Positions 25,567 through 35,258 are shown, counted from the stretch's first letter. The stretch: DNA of 53,598 nt from Verrucomicrobiota bacterium (GCA_021772615.1 JAJFLQ010000052.1:1-53598); one strand, 5' to 3'. Notes: a model not told the origin generated them from the letters alone. A program made the numbers and translations.

Positions 25567-26631
25567 ATGTCTGTCAAAATGCCAAACCCCCGTGGTATGC
25601 CGCGTCGCCTTAGACTTGTGTTGCTGGTTTTATGCGCCTTCATGCTGGCGGTGGCCGTCGCCGAGTTTGTGATCTTCCCAGTTCACCTGCGAAGCGCAGG
25701 ATTGCCAAGTCGCACGATCAACCTCATGGGCTTTCACGCCGAGCCGAAACGGTATATCCATGACACCTGGGTAAACGCGATGGGGTTTACCGGCGCCGTG
25801 CCGGAAAAATCGAAAGTTGCAGGGACCGTCAGGGTCCTCACCCTTGGCGGTTCGGTATTTTTCAATCGTCGTTTCACCGAACGTCTTACGCAAGCGCTCG
25901 CCGGGGTCAGTGATGTGAAGGTCGAGGTCGTCGGCGCCGCGCTGCAAACACACACCACCAGGAGCAGCCTGCTGAAATACCGCAAGGTTTTTCGCGACCT
26001 CGACTTTGACGTTGTGCTTATCTACCACGGCGTCAACGATCTGTGGATGCACCACGTTGCCGACAGCGATTTTCGTGCGGACTACTCGCACTACGACCCG
26101 TGGTACCGGCGCAACATCTTGTTGGACAACAGCATCCTGTGTCGACTGCTGTACAACGCTGTGCTCTGGCGGCCGCCGGCGAAACACGTGAACGGTGCGA
26201 CCGCAGCCGGCTTTCGCATGTTCGAGCACTACATGGGCGACCTCGTTCGGGAGTGCAAAGACGCCGGCGCCGAACCGGTGCTGATATCATTCGCATGGTA
26301 CATACCCGAGACCTACACGCTGGAAGCGTTCAAGCGCGGCGAGTTGGATTACAGCCATCCCGGTGCGTACATGACCTCACCCGTGGAGTTGTGGGGTGGT
26401 GTCGACTACGTCGAGGCAGGCATACATCGGCACAACGCAATCACCGCATCAATCGCGGAATCCGAGCACGTGCCGCATCTGGACCAGGCGAAGGCGATGC
26501 CGCGAAGCGGGCGCTACTTCGACGATCCGGTCCACCTGAGCGATGAGGGGGTGCAGGTATTTGTTGCGGCAATAGCAGAATTTTGTCGTGCACGGAAACT
26601 CTTGACGACCGAAGCTCAGTACGTCAAGTGA
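25567..26631 (+). CDS. Membrane-anchored SGNH/GDSL hydrolase-like protein
   Basis: About 354 residues. One N-terminal membrane helix (LRLVLLVLCAFMLAVAVAEF) is followed by an SGNH-hydrolase-like domain: block I is LTLGGSVFF with S96 as candidate nucleophile (GGS instead of GDS), block III is VLIYHGVNDLW (G-x-N-D), and block V is FDDPVHLSDEG with the D-x-x-H pair. Family members are lipases, esterases or sugar deacetylases. The longer open frame from 25375 adds 64 residues with no signal or motif, so ATG 25567 is preferred although its ribosome binding site is weak. Probably acts in the periplasm; substrate unknown. Confidence 0.75.
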   Translation: MSVKMPNPRGMPRRLRLVLLVLCAFMLAVAVAEFVIFPVHLRSAGLPSRTINLMGFHAEPKRYIHDTWVNAMGFTGAVPEKSKVAGTVRVLTLGGSVFFNRRFTERLTQALAGVSDVKVEVVGAALQTHTTRSSLLKYRKVFRDLDFDVVLIYHGVNDLWMHHVADSDFRADYSHYDPWYRRNILLDNSILCRLLYNAVLWRPPAKHVNGATAAGFRMFEHYMGDLVRECKDAGAEPVLISFAWYIPETYTLEAFKRGELDYSHPGAYMTSPVELWGGVDYVEAGIHRHNAITASIAESEHVPHLDQAKAMPRSGRYFDDPVHLSDEGVQVFVAAIAEFCRARKLLTTEAQYVK

Positions 26632-26840
26632 GGTTGCCGGTTCAGTTGACCGCACGCATTTCGGTACCCGGCTCGCGGGGCAGCTCGCCCTCCAGACGTT
26701 GATGATCGGTCGCAGAGAGGCAGGGATTTTTGGAGGGACGATGTCCTCAGCGTCCGTACATCTTCCCGACGATCGGTCGCAGAGGACTGCGACCCTCCAG
26801 AAAACGCATTGTTCATGACGTTCGGAATTTCTCGGTTGCG

Positions 26841-26900
26841 GCGCCTCGCCTCCGGCGAGTTCAAAAGCGGCGTCAAGCCGCCGCACTCCAAAGCGCTTCG
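26841..26900 (+). repeat. Dispersed GC-rich hairpin repeat, copy 3
   Basis: GCCTCGCCTCCGGCGAG (stem) followed by AAAAGCGGCGTCAAGCCGCC and GCACTCCAAAGCGCTTCGCGC. It is the clearest copy of the family; it matches 419-478 in reverse orientation and the cores at 577-612 and 45311-45352. The rest of 26632-26972 holds no gene. Confidence 0.65.
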
Positions 26901-26972
26901 CGCAAACATCGACCACGATATCTGCCGTGAGTAATCGGCGTTGCGCTTCAGCCTGCACGGCTTCAGCGCTCT

Positions 26973-27398
26973 TTAGTTCCCGACATCACGCGCTGCGAGG
27001 CGAATGCGGTGCAGGCCCGCCGCGGTAACCACGGACATGACGTCGTCGACCGCACTGAAGGACAAGTCGCCGTCTGCGCGGATCACGACCGGGACATCGT
27101 CGCCGTGTTTCTTGCTCGTATTCGTGAGTATCGCTGATAGCGCCTGGTGCGAAAGCGGAATGCTGCCGATGTTCACCTGTGAGCGGTCGTCGGAAAGCTG
27201 CTTGAGATTTATAGTAATTGTTCGCGGGTCGCGTTTGTCGACGGGGTCCATGTGCCGGGATTCGGCGAGCTTGATGGACTCGTCGACGGCCTCCTGGTCA
27301 ATTGCCGATGTGACGACGAAAAAAATAATGAGCAGAAAGACAATGTCGATCAGTGACGCTATCGGGGTTTCTATCGGTTCGTCGGCGTGCCGTTTCAC
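26973..27398 (-). CDS. ExbD/TolR-family protein (operon 2)
   Basis: A 141-residue ExbD/TolR protein with one membrane helix, TPIASLIDIVFLLIIFFVVT, carrying the conserved aspartate D18, and a periplasmic domain containing DDVPVVIRADGDLSFSAVDD. It starts three bases after the exbB stop and closes the operon TPR-TPR-exbB-exbD. Confidence 0.9.
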   Translation of the reverse strand: MKRHADEPIETPIASLIDIVFLLIIFFVVTSAIDQEAVDESIKLAESRHMDPVDKRDPRTITINLKQLSDDRSQVNIGSIPLSHQALSAILTNTSKKHGDDVPVVIRADGDLSFSAVDDVMSVVTAAGLHRIRLAARDVGN

Positions 27399-27401
27399 GG
27401 T

Positions 27402-28232
27402 TCATTCCTCGAAGCGTATCTTGCGTCCGCGCAGAACCTTGAGAAGATCGAGCACGGTCGCTTCGGACTCAAGCAGAATCCGTGTCGCGACATTCTTGAA
27501 TACTGTATAAGCCAGCAACGCCGGGATGGATATCAGCAACCCGGCGACTGTCGTCCACAGCGCACCGGAGATCGCTAGCGCGAGCATCTGTGCCTTGGCC
27601 GCACCGGCTTCCGCTGCAAGGCCGGCGAATGCGCGGACCATGCCAAGTACCGTACCGAGCAAGCCGAGCATCGGCGTAATCTGCCCCATGAGATTGAGAT
27701 AACTTATGCGCTGCAGAATCTTCTCGCTCTCCAGCTCCGTTGCCGCGGTGACCGCCTCCTGGATCACCTCGAAACCGTTGGTGATGTTGGCGAAGCCGGC
27801 GGTTAGGATGTTCGACAACGGGCCGCCTTTTTGGCGGCAAAGGTCCATCGCTCCCGATAAATCCCCTTGATCCAGAGAAGCCTTTACGCCGCTGATGATG
27901 TCGTCGGGGAGAAGTTTCGAGCGTTTTGTCGTCGCGATGCCGTCGATAATGAACGATATCGTTGCGAAAGACGCAGTAAAAAGCAGGCACCAAACCACTA
28001 GGTTTACCGCGCCGCTCCGCAGTACGATGTCGCTGAAGCCAGGTTGGATCACGGTCTTCGGCGCCTCAACCGTATCTCCGGCCGGCGCGCCGGTAGCATT
28101 TTCTCCTGTCACTGTCGCGGTCGTGACGATCAGCAGACCGCCTGTTATCAGCAGCATCGCTGCGTGCCGAACGGCGCGTATCGACAACGTGTTGCGGGCG
28201 TGACTCACTCTTGCGTGGCTGAACACTGTCAC
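27402..28232 (-). CDS. ExbB/TolQ-family proton channel (operon 2)
   Basis: A 276-residue ExbB-like protein: N-terminal signal segment (AAMLLITGGLLIVTTATVTG), a linker, first helix (VNLVVWCLLFTASFATISFI), a cytoplasmic loop with the typical LQRISYLNLMGQ, and the two signature helices ITPMLGLLGTVLGMVRAFAG and LWTTVAGLLISIPALLAYTV. The GTG start at 28232 overlaps the stop of the preceding TPR gene by four bases (GTGA), so translation is likely coupled. Confidence 0.9.
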   Translation of the reverse strand: MTVFSHARVSHARNTLSIRAVRHAAMLLITGGLLIVTTATVTGENATGAPAGDTVEAPKTVIQPGFSDIVLRSGAVNLVVWCLLFTASFATISFIIDGIATTKRSKLLPDDIISGVKASLDQGDLSGAMDLCRQKGGPLSNILTAGFANITNGFEVIQEAVTAATELESEKILQRISYLNLMGQITPMLGLLGTVLGMVRAFAGLAAEAGAAKAQMLALAISGALWTTVAGLLISIPALLAYTVFKNVATRILLESEATVLDLLKVLRGRKIRFEE

Positions 28233-29083
28233 TGCGGGTAGTCTTCTTTTCGTTGTTTCTCAAACACCAGATACCGGTCATCGCCAAGTTCTTCGAGCAG
28301 GGCGATAACCTCGCGATATGCGTCGCGGCGCACAGCTCCGGCTTTCGGAAACAGGAGGATGGTCTTGAGATACTGCAAAACCGCCTCCCGTTTTAGTCCT
28401 TGCGCCGCCAGCAAGCGTCCGCGCGTGTTAAATACGTACGTTCCTATTTCCGGGTCCTCGGTGCTGATGCCATGCAACAGCCGTTCGGCTTCCTCACCCC
28501 GGTCCCGATCGATAAGCGTGGCGACCAGTGCCACTGCGATGCGGGCTCGTGTCGCGTCGCTGTCGTCTGTCTGTTCGAGACCGCGGCGGTATGCGGCCTC
28601 TGCTTCCTGCGGCCTGTCCTGCGCCGCGTGAATCCGGCCTTCCAGTAAACTGATGCGGCCGCCCCATCCAAGAATGCCATATCGTTTCTGCGCGTCGTCC
28701 AGCGCTGCCAGTGCGGCATCCGGCTTTTTGTCGCGGATGAATGACTCGGCCGTTTTCAATGCCTCCGGTTTCGGACAATGGCCCGATCGGTAGGTGCCTT
28801 TCCGAAAACGCTGCGAACCGCCGCCCGGAAGCTTCAACACGATGGCATCGCCTGCAACTGCTTCGATTCCGACGCCGTATATGTGTGCGCCGTTGTTGTT
28901 GACCACATAGTACTCCGTCGCATCCGTTTGGCTGCGAACGGGTACAGCCAGACACCACGCGATCGCACAGGCGGCAAAGCGCCGCATCACGCGTGTCCGA
29001 ACGAACGCACAGGTGCACGCACGGAACGAGTGGTAGTATACCGTAGGCCCTGTTTGATTCAAATTGCACCGATTCGTCTTCAT
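28229..29083 (-). CDS. Secreted TPR protein (operon 2, short)
   Basis: A protein of up to 284 residues. The ATG at 29083 overlaps the upstream TPR gene by four bases (ATGA), but a better signal peptide (MRRFAACAIAWCLAVPVRSQ) begins at ATG 28987, so the real start is one of these. The mature part opens with an SH3-like strand region (YYVVNNNGAHIYGVGIEAVA) and continues with three or four TPR-like helical pairs (ISLLEGRIHAAQDRPQEAEA, TRGRLLAAQGLKREAVLQYL). Probably a periplasmic partner of the adjoining ExbB/ExbD. Confidence 0.75.
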   Translation of the reverse strand: MKTNRCNLNQTGPTVYYHSFRACTCAFVRTRVMRRFAACAIAWCLAVPVRSQTDATEYYVVNNNGAHIYGVGIEAVAGDAIVLKLPGGGSQRFRKGTYRSGHCPKPEALKTAESFIRDKKPDAALAALDDAQKRYGILGWGGRISLLEGRIHAAQDRPQEAEAAYRRGLEQTDDSDATRARIAVALVATLIDRDRGEEAERLLHGISTEDPEIGTYVFNTRGRLLAAQGLKREAVLQYLKTILLFPKAGAVRRDAYREVIALLEELGDDRYLVFEKQRKEDYPQ

Positions 29084-32000
29084 GGGATTTCACGGTCCGG
29101 AATACTTGCCGGAAACGTATTCTTGTATGCACGAGCCAAGGTCGCAGCCTTGTCCCCCTGGCCAATGCTGGCAAGCAGCGGGGCGCAGTGCCTGTACGCC
29201 TCCTCGACCACAGGACGGATCGACGGCTCCTCGGTGGATGCGAAGTGAATGATCTGCAGAAACCGGGATACCGCCTGTTTTTGTTCCGCGAGATGGTGCG
29301 ATGTTGTCATTGCCTTTGCGGATTCGAGTACGGTAAGGTAGTACAAGTGCGGCGCATTGTCTGCATTGATATGTGTAAGGAGTTGATTGAACGAAGCGAT
29401 CGCGTCATCGCGACGACCGCTTTCGGCGTAAATGCGTCCGAGGTGATACAGAGACTGTCGATACATGCCTTGCACCGCAACGGTACGGACGCTGTCGGCA
29501 TCGCGGTCGTAGCCGGCGGTCACGGCTGCGAATAGCGGTGCCGCCTCTGCGCGACGGTCCGCGGCGACGTGGCATTGCGCGCGCCGATAGAGTGTGGACA
29601 ACGCTACGATGGGGTCCGCATCGGATACGGTCCAGCTCGACGACTGCATGCGCTGCTGCAGCGCGTCGTGGACACGCAGCGCCAGCTCCGGTGCGACCAG
29701 CGGCGCACCGGTCGCGCCGTGAATAGTGCCGGACACAAACCGCAACTGAGTGTCGGTGAAACCGCGAAACCCGGTCTGTTGCTTAGCGAGGAGACTGCCC
29801 ACATGATCCCAGTGGCCGCTCTCGATATGCTGCCGGACCAACCGAAATAGTGATCGTCGCGCAGCGGCGTTATCGGGAAAACGCGAACCCAGTGCCTCAA
29901 ACTGCGCCATGGCCGCCGTCATTTCACCCATTTCCAGGTAGAGGTTGCCCAGTTGTTCGAGATTTACAGGCGTAAGGTCACTGTGGTTCGGGTACTGTTC
30001 CAATGCCCGAACGAGTGTGTCAATCGCTCGCTGACGCATGGTATCGGAGTTCGGCGCCTGCTCTGCGCGAGCATCTCGCGCGTCTTTGGCCGGTATGCCG
30101 TCGCGCGCATCCGCGTCACGGGCCCATCGATCGTAACACAGGGCAAGGTAGGTCAAACACTGATGGAGTGATGTGTTCAGACGTTCGTTTTCATCGTAGC
30201 CGGCACCGGCGGATAACGCCTTTTGCAGTGTCGCGGCAAGGTCTTCATAGCCCTCTGCGGCGACGACGAATTGGCCTGCCTCGGCGGCATGGTACGCCGC
30301 AAGAAAACGGATCTGAAAATAAGCCGGGTCGTTCTTATCCTGCATTGCGTCACAGGCCATGCGAAAATGCATGGCAGCATCGGTGTCGCGGCCGAGAATA
30401 CGGCAGATCCACCCGAGACGTTGGCTCGCGGTAGCCGCGATAGGTGATGCCGGGGCAGCAGCTAAGACTCGTCGGTACATCGACTCGGCCTGTTGCAGAT
30501 GTGTTTTGACAGATTGTGGATTCGACCCGATCGGTGTGGTTGTATCCGCCTGTGCCTTCGCGTCGTCCTCGGGCTTGTCCCCGACGGCGACGGTGTAGTG
30601 GTGCTCGGCAACCGCAAACAATGCCTTCGCTACCTTGGGATGGTTGGGCGCCGCTGCAGCGAACCGTTCAAAGAGGTAAGCCGCAAGGTCGCCCACACCC
30701 GCCGCCGCCTTGCCGCTGCGCTTGTGCTGCCACATCCGTGCACCAAGACGAAACAACGCGGCGTGCGACTTGCCGTCGTCCGGATAGAGGTCTGCGACGT
30801 AGTCACACAGCGCAGCGGCCTCGTGATGATGTCCCAGAAAGAACATGCATTCCGCCGCTCTTGCGATCACGGATAGAACGCCACGCGTGTGTGGTGCAGC
30901 GGTGATGATGTCCATGTACGCCGTGAGTGCGCGATCATATTGCTGTGTTCGATGCAAGGCATCTGCGGTTTTTACCTTTACAGCACGCGCACGGCCGGTT
31001 GCGAACGTGACCGTACGATCGAAACGCTCTTCCAGCAACGCTGTCACATCGGCTATTCGCGACAGCGCTCTCGTCGTTTGATCGAGATTTTTCCCCTCAG
31101 CGGCCTTTAGTAACTTCCCGGTAGCCTTGATGTACAGTTGCTCCGCGTCGGCATCGGCGCCGGCCTGTAGCTGTGCTGACGCCTGTGCAATGCGGCATTC
31201 GGCGATCTGTAACAAGGCCGAACGAAACGGTGATTCTGCGTCCGGTACGCTGTCGCTGTGCTGCCGCTCCGAGTCTGCGAGAAAACGGCTCGCCGATCGC
31301 AAGATGCCCATCGCCGTCTCGGTGTCGCCCAGAAGACGGTGGCCGCGGGCGATCTCGCCATACGCGAGGGCGGCAGCATAGTCCGGCAGCAGCAACAACG
31401 CGTCCAGCTCCGCGATCGTGTCGGATATCGCCTTTCGCGCCGGTTTGTCGTTGTGCCGCCTGGCGAGCGCTGCCTCGCCGGCGCCGAGTTTACACCGCAG
31501 CCACAAGGCGGTGTAGAGCCGCCGTTCGGCGACAGGGAGACTGTCGATGCGGCGCAGCCGGTCTATGATCCTACCTGCCTCTTCATGATTGTCCTCGCGC
31601 TCCAGAATACGCGTGTACTGGAGAACCGCCGCTTTGTACTCGGCGAGGGCTTGCGCCTCCCCCGGCACGTGCGCGACGCGCGAGAAATACGCAGCCAATG
31701 CACGTTTGCGTTCATTATCATCGCGGGCGACATCGGCCGCAGCCAGACAGGCCTGACGATAGTGTTCGCTGTCGGCAGGGACATTCTCAAGCGCGCGGAG
31801 GGCCTTTTTTTTCTGACCCGCAGCAGCATAAATCCGGCTCAGCAGCAGCTCAATCGCCGGAGAATGCTCAGGGAACGCCGAGCGCATTAACGATGCCTGG
31901 AGTTCCGCGTAGTCATGGAGCCCGGTCTCTGCCAGTTTCCTGGCAAAGGTCATTTCACGCCCGAAATCGTCGTGAAAACCGCCCGACGCCCTGCCGGTCA

Positions 32001-32139
32001 TGGAGAAAATAGCAATGGCAAGCAGCCACAATGCAGGACTCGGGCAATGCCGCCTCAGGCGGCGCGTCGGCGACAGTTGCACCGCCGGACACCGTGCGCC
32101 GGCGGTTGTCGTGTCAGTGAATTTACCGATGCTGGACAA
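29080..32139 (-). CDS. Giant secreted TPR protein (operon 2)
   Basis: About 1019 residues if the TTG at 32139 is used; a GTG at 32082 also leaves a full signal peptide (CPSPALWLLAIAIFSMTGRA). No clear ribosome binding site decides between them. The rest is TPR-like helix pairs throughout, for example LLLSRIYAAAGQKKKALRAL, FFLGHHHEAAALCDYVADLY, LEQLGNLYLEMGEMTAAMAQ and LYHLGRIYAESGRRDDAIAS. It heads the operon TPR-TPR-exbB-exbD, all joined by 4-nt overlaps or a 3-nt gap. A periplasmic scaffold driven by, or organising, the ExbB/ExbD motor is the likely role; the cargo is unknown. Confidence 0.8.
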   Translation of the reverse strand: MSSIGKFTDTTTAGARCPAVQLSPTRRLRRHCPSPALWLLAIAIFSMTGRASGGFHDDFGREMTFARKLAETGLHDYAELQASLMRSAFPEHSPAIELLLSRIYAAAGQKKKALRALENVPADSEHYRQACLAAADVARDDNERKRALAAYFSRVAHVPGEAQALAEYKAAVLQYTRILEREDNHEEAGRIIDRLRRIDSLPVAERRLYTALWLRCKLGAGEAALARRHNDKPARKAISDTIAELDALLLLPDYAAALAYGEIARGHRLLGDTETAMGILRSASRFLADSERQHSDSVPDAESPFRSALLQIAECRIAQASAQLQAGADADAEQLYIKATGKLLKAAEGKNLDQTTRALSRIADVTALLEERFDRTVTFATGRARAVKVKTADALHRTQQYDRALTAYMDIITAAPHTRGVLSVIARAAECMFFLGHHHEAAALCDYVADLYPDDGKSHAALFRLGARMWQHKRSGKAAAGVGDLAAYLFERFAAAAPNHPKVAKALFAVAEHHYTVAVGDKPEDDAKAQADTTTPIGSNPQSVKTHLQQAESMYRRVLAAAPASPIAATASQRLGWICRILGRDTDAAMHFRMACDAMQDKNDPAYFQIRFLAAYHAAEAGQFVVAAEGYEDLAATLQKALSAGAGYDENERLNTSLHQCLTYLALCYDRWARDADARDGIPAKDARDARAEQAPNSDTMRQRAIDTLVRALEQYPNHSDLTPVNLEQLGNLYLEMGEMTAAMAQFEALGSRFPDNAAARRSLFRLVRQHIESGHWDHVGSLLAKQQTGFRGFTDTQLRFVSGTIHGATGAPLVAPELALRVHDALQQRMQSSSWTVSDADPIVALSTLYRRAQCHVAADRRAEAAPLFAAVTAGYDRDADSVRTVAVQGMYRQSLYHLGRIYAESGRRDDAIASFNQLLTHINADNAPHLYYLTVLESAKAMTTSHHLAEQKQAVSRFLQIIHFASTEEPSIRPVVEEAYRHCAPLLASIGQGDKAATLARAYKNTFPASIPDREIP

Positions 32140-32167
32140 GGTTATGGCGTGTCGGACTTAATTACGG

Positions 32168-32197
32168 TTTACATTTTACAACGTAAATGTGTATAGT
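32168..32197 (+). promoter_or_regulatory. Probable sigma70 promoter of argBDF with an overlapping dyad
   Basis: TTTACA (32168-32173), an 18-base spacer, then TATAGT (32192-32197), 37 bases before the argB ATG. The spacer contains an imperfect inverted repeat (TACATTT ... AAATGTGTA) that could be an operator. It does not match the E. coli ARG box. The same 95-base gap also has to serve the divergent TPR operon. Confidence 0.5.
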
Positions 32198-32234
32198 ATG
32201 GCTTTTTGCCTGAAATTATCAATCAAAGCAGACC

Positions 32235-33107
32235 ATGAACGAAGTCATTGCCAAAGCCGCCGTGTTGATCGAGGCGCTGCCGTACATCCAGCAATTTCGC
32301 GACGCGATCGTCGTCGTGAAGTTCGGTGGCAGCGCCATGGAGGATCCTGAGATTGTCGAGAGCACCATACGCGACATCGTGTTTATGGAATGCGTGGGCA
32401 TGCGCCCGGTGCTGGTGCATGGCGGCGGCCGGGAGATCAGCGCACGCCTGCGCGAGATGGGGAAGGAGCCGCGCTTCGTAAACGGCCTGCGCTATACCGG
32501 CGCGGACACGATCACGGTGGTCGACGAGGTGCTGCATAACGATGTCAATCCCAGGCTGGTCGACGCTATCGTGAAATTCGGCGGCAAAGGCAGGACGCTG
32601 TCTGGAAAGCAAATTCTGTCGACGGAGAAAATGTATTCGCGGAACACGGAGACGGGCAACCCCATCGATATCGGCTATGTCGGCTCCGTGTCATCAGTGG
32701 ACATTGAGAAAATCAAACATTTACTCGATATCAATGAAGTTCCGGTCATCACGCCCCTGGGGGCGGGCAAGGACGGCAACACCTACAACGTGAATGCCGA
32801 CATCGCGGCCGCCCGTATAGCCGAGGCGCTGCAAGCGCGGAAGCTGGTGTTCCTTAGCGATGTCCCCGGTATCCTGCAAGATCCCGCCGACGAAGCGACG
32901 TTGATCTCGACCATAAGTCTGAACGAGATCGACGAACTGGTCAGTTCGGGCACAATATCCGGCGGTATGGTGCCGAAGATCGACAGTGCCTGCCGTGCGC
33001 TCAAGGCCGGCACGAAAAAGGTTCACCTTATCGACGGGCGACTAAAGCACTCATTGTTACTGGAAATTTTTACCGACAAGGGCGTCGGAACGGAGATACT
33101 CCCATAG
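32235..33107 (+). CDS. argB: Acetylglutamate kinase
   Basis: Phosphorylates N-acetyl-L-glutamate with ATP, the second step of arginine synthesis. A 290-residue amino acid kinase-family protein with VVVKFGGSAMEDPEI (ATP site, Lys), PVLVHGGGREISARL (substrate-binding GGG), RYTGADTITVVDEVL, GNTYNVNADIAAARIAEAL and LVFLSDVPGIL, closing with SGGMVPKIDSACRAL. The N-terminal helix before the kinase core is of the type linked with arginine feedback inhibition in hexameric enzymes. First gene of an argB-argD-argF operon with a likely promoter just upstream. Confidence 0.95.
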   Translation: MNEVIAKAAVLIEALPYIQQFRDAIVVVKFGGSAMEDPEIVESTIRDIVFMECVGMRPVLVHGGGREISARLREMGKEPRFVNGLRYTGADTITVVDEVLHNDVNPRLVDAIVKFGGKGRTLSGKQILSTEKMYSRNTETGNPIDIGYVGSVSSVDIEKIKHLLDINEVPVITPLGAGKDGNTYNVNADIAAARIAEALQARKLVFLSDVPGILQDPADEATLISTISLNEIDELVSSGTISGGMVPKIDSACRALKAGTKKVHLIDGRLKHSLLLEIFTDKGVGTEILP

Positions 33108-34297
33108 TGAACAACGCCGAAATAGCCACATTGCATTCCGAATTCGTTATGGGTACCTATGCCCCGGAACTGGCATTGGTCCGAGGTCAGGGTTGTTATG
33201 TCTGGGACGCAGACGGCCGTAAGTATCTCGATTTCGGCGCGGGTATAAGCGTCTGCAATCTGGGTCATTGTCATACGGGCGTGACAGAGGCGATCCAGCG
33301 GCAGGCAGCGACGCTGGTCCATGTTTCGAACCTGTATTACAATGAAAACCAGCCGCGGCTTGCTGCGGTCATCTCCCGGAAAAGCTTCGGGGGCAAGGTG
33401 TTCTTTGCCAACAGCGGAGCCGAGGCCAATGAGGGCATGATCAAGTTTGCCCGGAAGTGGGGCGCGTCGCGCGGCAAGCATGAGGTCATCGTGATGCAGC
33501 GTTCCTTTCATGGCCGGACACTCACGACGCTCGCGGCGACGGACAAGCCGAAATATCGCGACGGCTTTGCGCCGGACATGGAGGGGTTCCGGTTTGTGCC
33601 GCTTAACGACAGTGATGCAGTCGAAAAGGCCGTGACCGACAAGACGGCGGCGATCATGCTTGAGCCCGTCCAGGGCGAGGGTGGCGTCCATGTGTCGGAT
33701 CGACCGTTCCTCCAATTTGTGCGGGATTTGTGTGACCAACGGGACATGCTGTTGTTGTTCGATGAAGTGCAATGCGGCGTCGGTCGTGTGGGTACGTTGT
33801 TCGCGTATCAGCACTTCAGTGTCGTGCCGGACGCGATGTCGCTGGCCAAGGCGCTTGGTAACGGGTTTCCGATCGGCGCATTCGAAGTAGCCGGAAAATG
33901 GGCAGGCGTATTGGACAAGGGTACGCACGCCAGTACCTTCGGCGGGTCGCCCCTCGCGTGTGCCGCGGCTCTGGCAGTATTCGACGCGATTGAGCGGGAA
34001 GATTTACTCTTCCACTGTCGCAAAATGGGCGAGCACCTCAAGGGTGAGCTGGTGCAATTATCGCAGAAACACACATGCATCCGCGAGATTCGGGGGCTCG
34101 GCCTCATGATCGGTGTCGAATGCGACAGCCCGGTAGCCGACATCGTCACGGCTGCGGCTGCGAACGGACTGCTGGTATTGACTGCGGGCGAGACTACGTT
34201 ACGGCTGCTGCCGCCGCTGGTCGTGACCCCGCAGGAAATCGATGCCGCCGTTGCCGTTCTCGACAAGGTCCTGGGCAGCCGTGTCAAGCCGGCGTGA
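33107..34297 (+). CDS. argD: Acetylornithine aminotransferase
   Basis: PLP enzyme making N-acetylornithine from N-acetylglutamate semialdehyde. A 396-residue class III aminotransferase with YLDFGAGISVCNLGHCHTGV, FFANSGAEANEGMIKFARKW, SFHGRTLTTLAATDKPKYR, EPVQGEGGV, LLFDEVQCGVGRVGTLFAYQ and SLAKALGNGFPIGAF, where K248 binds PLP. The GTG start shares its first base with the argB stop (TAGTG), so the two are translationally coupled. Operon position makes argD more likely than gabT or astC. Confidence 0.93.
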   Translation: MNNAEIATLHSEFVMGTYAPELALVRGQGCYVWDADGRKYLDFGAGISVCNLGHCHTGVTEAIQRQAATLVHVSNLYYNENQPRLAAVISRKSFGGKVFFANSGAEANEGMIKFARKWGASRGKHEVIVMQRSFHGRTLTTLAATDKPKYRDGFAPDMEGFRFVPLNDSDAVEKAVTDKTAAIMLEPVQGEGGVHVSDRPFLQFVRDLCDQRDMLLLFDEVQCGVGRVGTLFAYQHFSVVPDAMSLAKALGNGFPIGAFEVAGKWAGVLDKGTHASTFGGSPLACAAALAVFDAIEREDLLFHCRKMGEHLKGELVQLSQKHTCIREIRGLGLMIGVECDSPVADIVTAAAANGLLVLTAGETTLRLLPPLVVTPQEIDAAVAVLDKVLGSRVKPA

Positions 34298-34334
34298 TGC
34301 ACGTCATACATTGTGAAAGGGGTATTTCAACGCC

Positions 34335-35258
34335 ATGCAAGCCAAGCACTTACTGACACTCGCCGATCTTGAACCCGCCGAGATCGATGGACTGATTTCA
34401 CTCGCCATCGAACTGAAGGCGAACCGTGGCGCCGCCGAGGCGAAGCCGTTGTCGGGAAAGACGGTCGCGATGATTTTTTCAAAATCGTCGACACGCACGC
34501 GGGTCTCGTTTCAGGTCGGGATTTACGAGCTTGGCGGTCATTCCATGTTTCTGGATCACGGCGACCTCCAACTCGGCCGCGGCGAGACGATGTCCGACAC
34601 GGCGAAGGTGATGAATCGCTACGTCCATGCGGTGGTCATCCGCTCGAAGAGCCACGAAGGCATCCTGGAGTACGCACGGCACGCGACCATACCGGTGATC
34701 AATGCACTCACCGATCGGTATCATCCCTGTCAGTTACTGGCTGATTTGCAGACCATTCAGGAATGCAAGGGGCGTCTCGCCGGCGTACGCGTCGCGTACC
34801 TGGGCGACGGCGCCAACAACATGGCACAGTCGTGGGCGGTCGCGGCGAAGCTTACCGGAATACAGTTGACAATCGGCGCGCCCACCGGTTTCTACCCGGA
34901 TCTGGACCATGTCAATACCCTCGCAGGATCAGGGAGCATTCGTTTGACAGACGATCCGTTCGACGCCGTTGCCGGTGCGGATTTCATCTACACCGACGTG
35001 TGGGTCAGCATGGGATTCGAAGCCGAGTCCGAAGAGCGGATCAAAAAACTAACGCCCTATCAGGTAAACGAAGCGCTGGTCGCGCATGCCGGTGACGCTG
35101 TCCGTATTATGCACTGCCTCCCGGCAAAGCGCGGCATGGAGATAACATCCGGTGTTCTCGACGGTCCTCGGGCAATCATATGGGACGAGGCGGAGAATCG
35201 TCTTCACGCACAGAAAGCCGTGCTCACACAGATAATGAGCAACAACGGTAAGAAGTGA
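34335..35258 (+). CDS. argF: Ornithine carbamoyltransferase
   Basis: Condenses ornithine and carbamoyl phosphate to citrulline. The 307-residue protein has the carbamoyl-phosphate motif SKSSTRTRVSFQVG, HPCQLLADLQTIQE (HPxQ), the ornithine loop region LGDGANNMAQSWAVAAKLTG, DVWVSMGFEAE (the SMG ornithine motif) and HCLPAKRGMEIT (HCLP catalytic Cys). ATG at 34335 lies 37 bases after argD; GAAAGGGG about 12 bases upstream is a rather distant ribosome binding site. Last gene of the argBDF operon; argC, argJ, argG and argH are not in the window. Confidence 0.95.
   Translation: MQAKHLLTLADLEPAEIDGLISLAIELKANRGAAEAKPLSGKTVAMIFSKSSTRTRVSFQVGIYELGGHSMFLDHGDLQLGRGETMSDTAKVMNRYVHAVVIRSKSHEGILEYARHATIPVINALTDRYHPCQLLADLQTIQECKGRLAGVRVAYLGDGANNMAQSWAVAAKLTGIQLTIGAPTGFYPDLDHVNTLAGSGSIRLTDDPFDAVAGADFIYTDVWVSMGFEAESEERIKKLTPYQVNEALVAHAGDAVRIMHCLPAKRGMEITSGVLDGPRAIIWDEAENRLHAQKAVLTQIMSNNGKK

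Noticed and set aside
32168..32197. ARG box (ArgR operator) upstream of argB
   Set aside because: The dyad present (TACATTT...AAATGTGTA) does not fit the TGAAT-N-ATTCA ARG-box pattern; reported only as an unnamed dyad.
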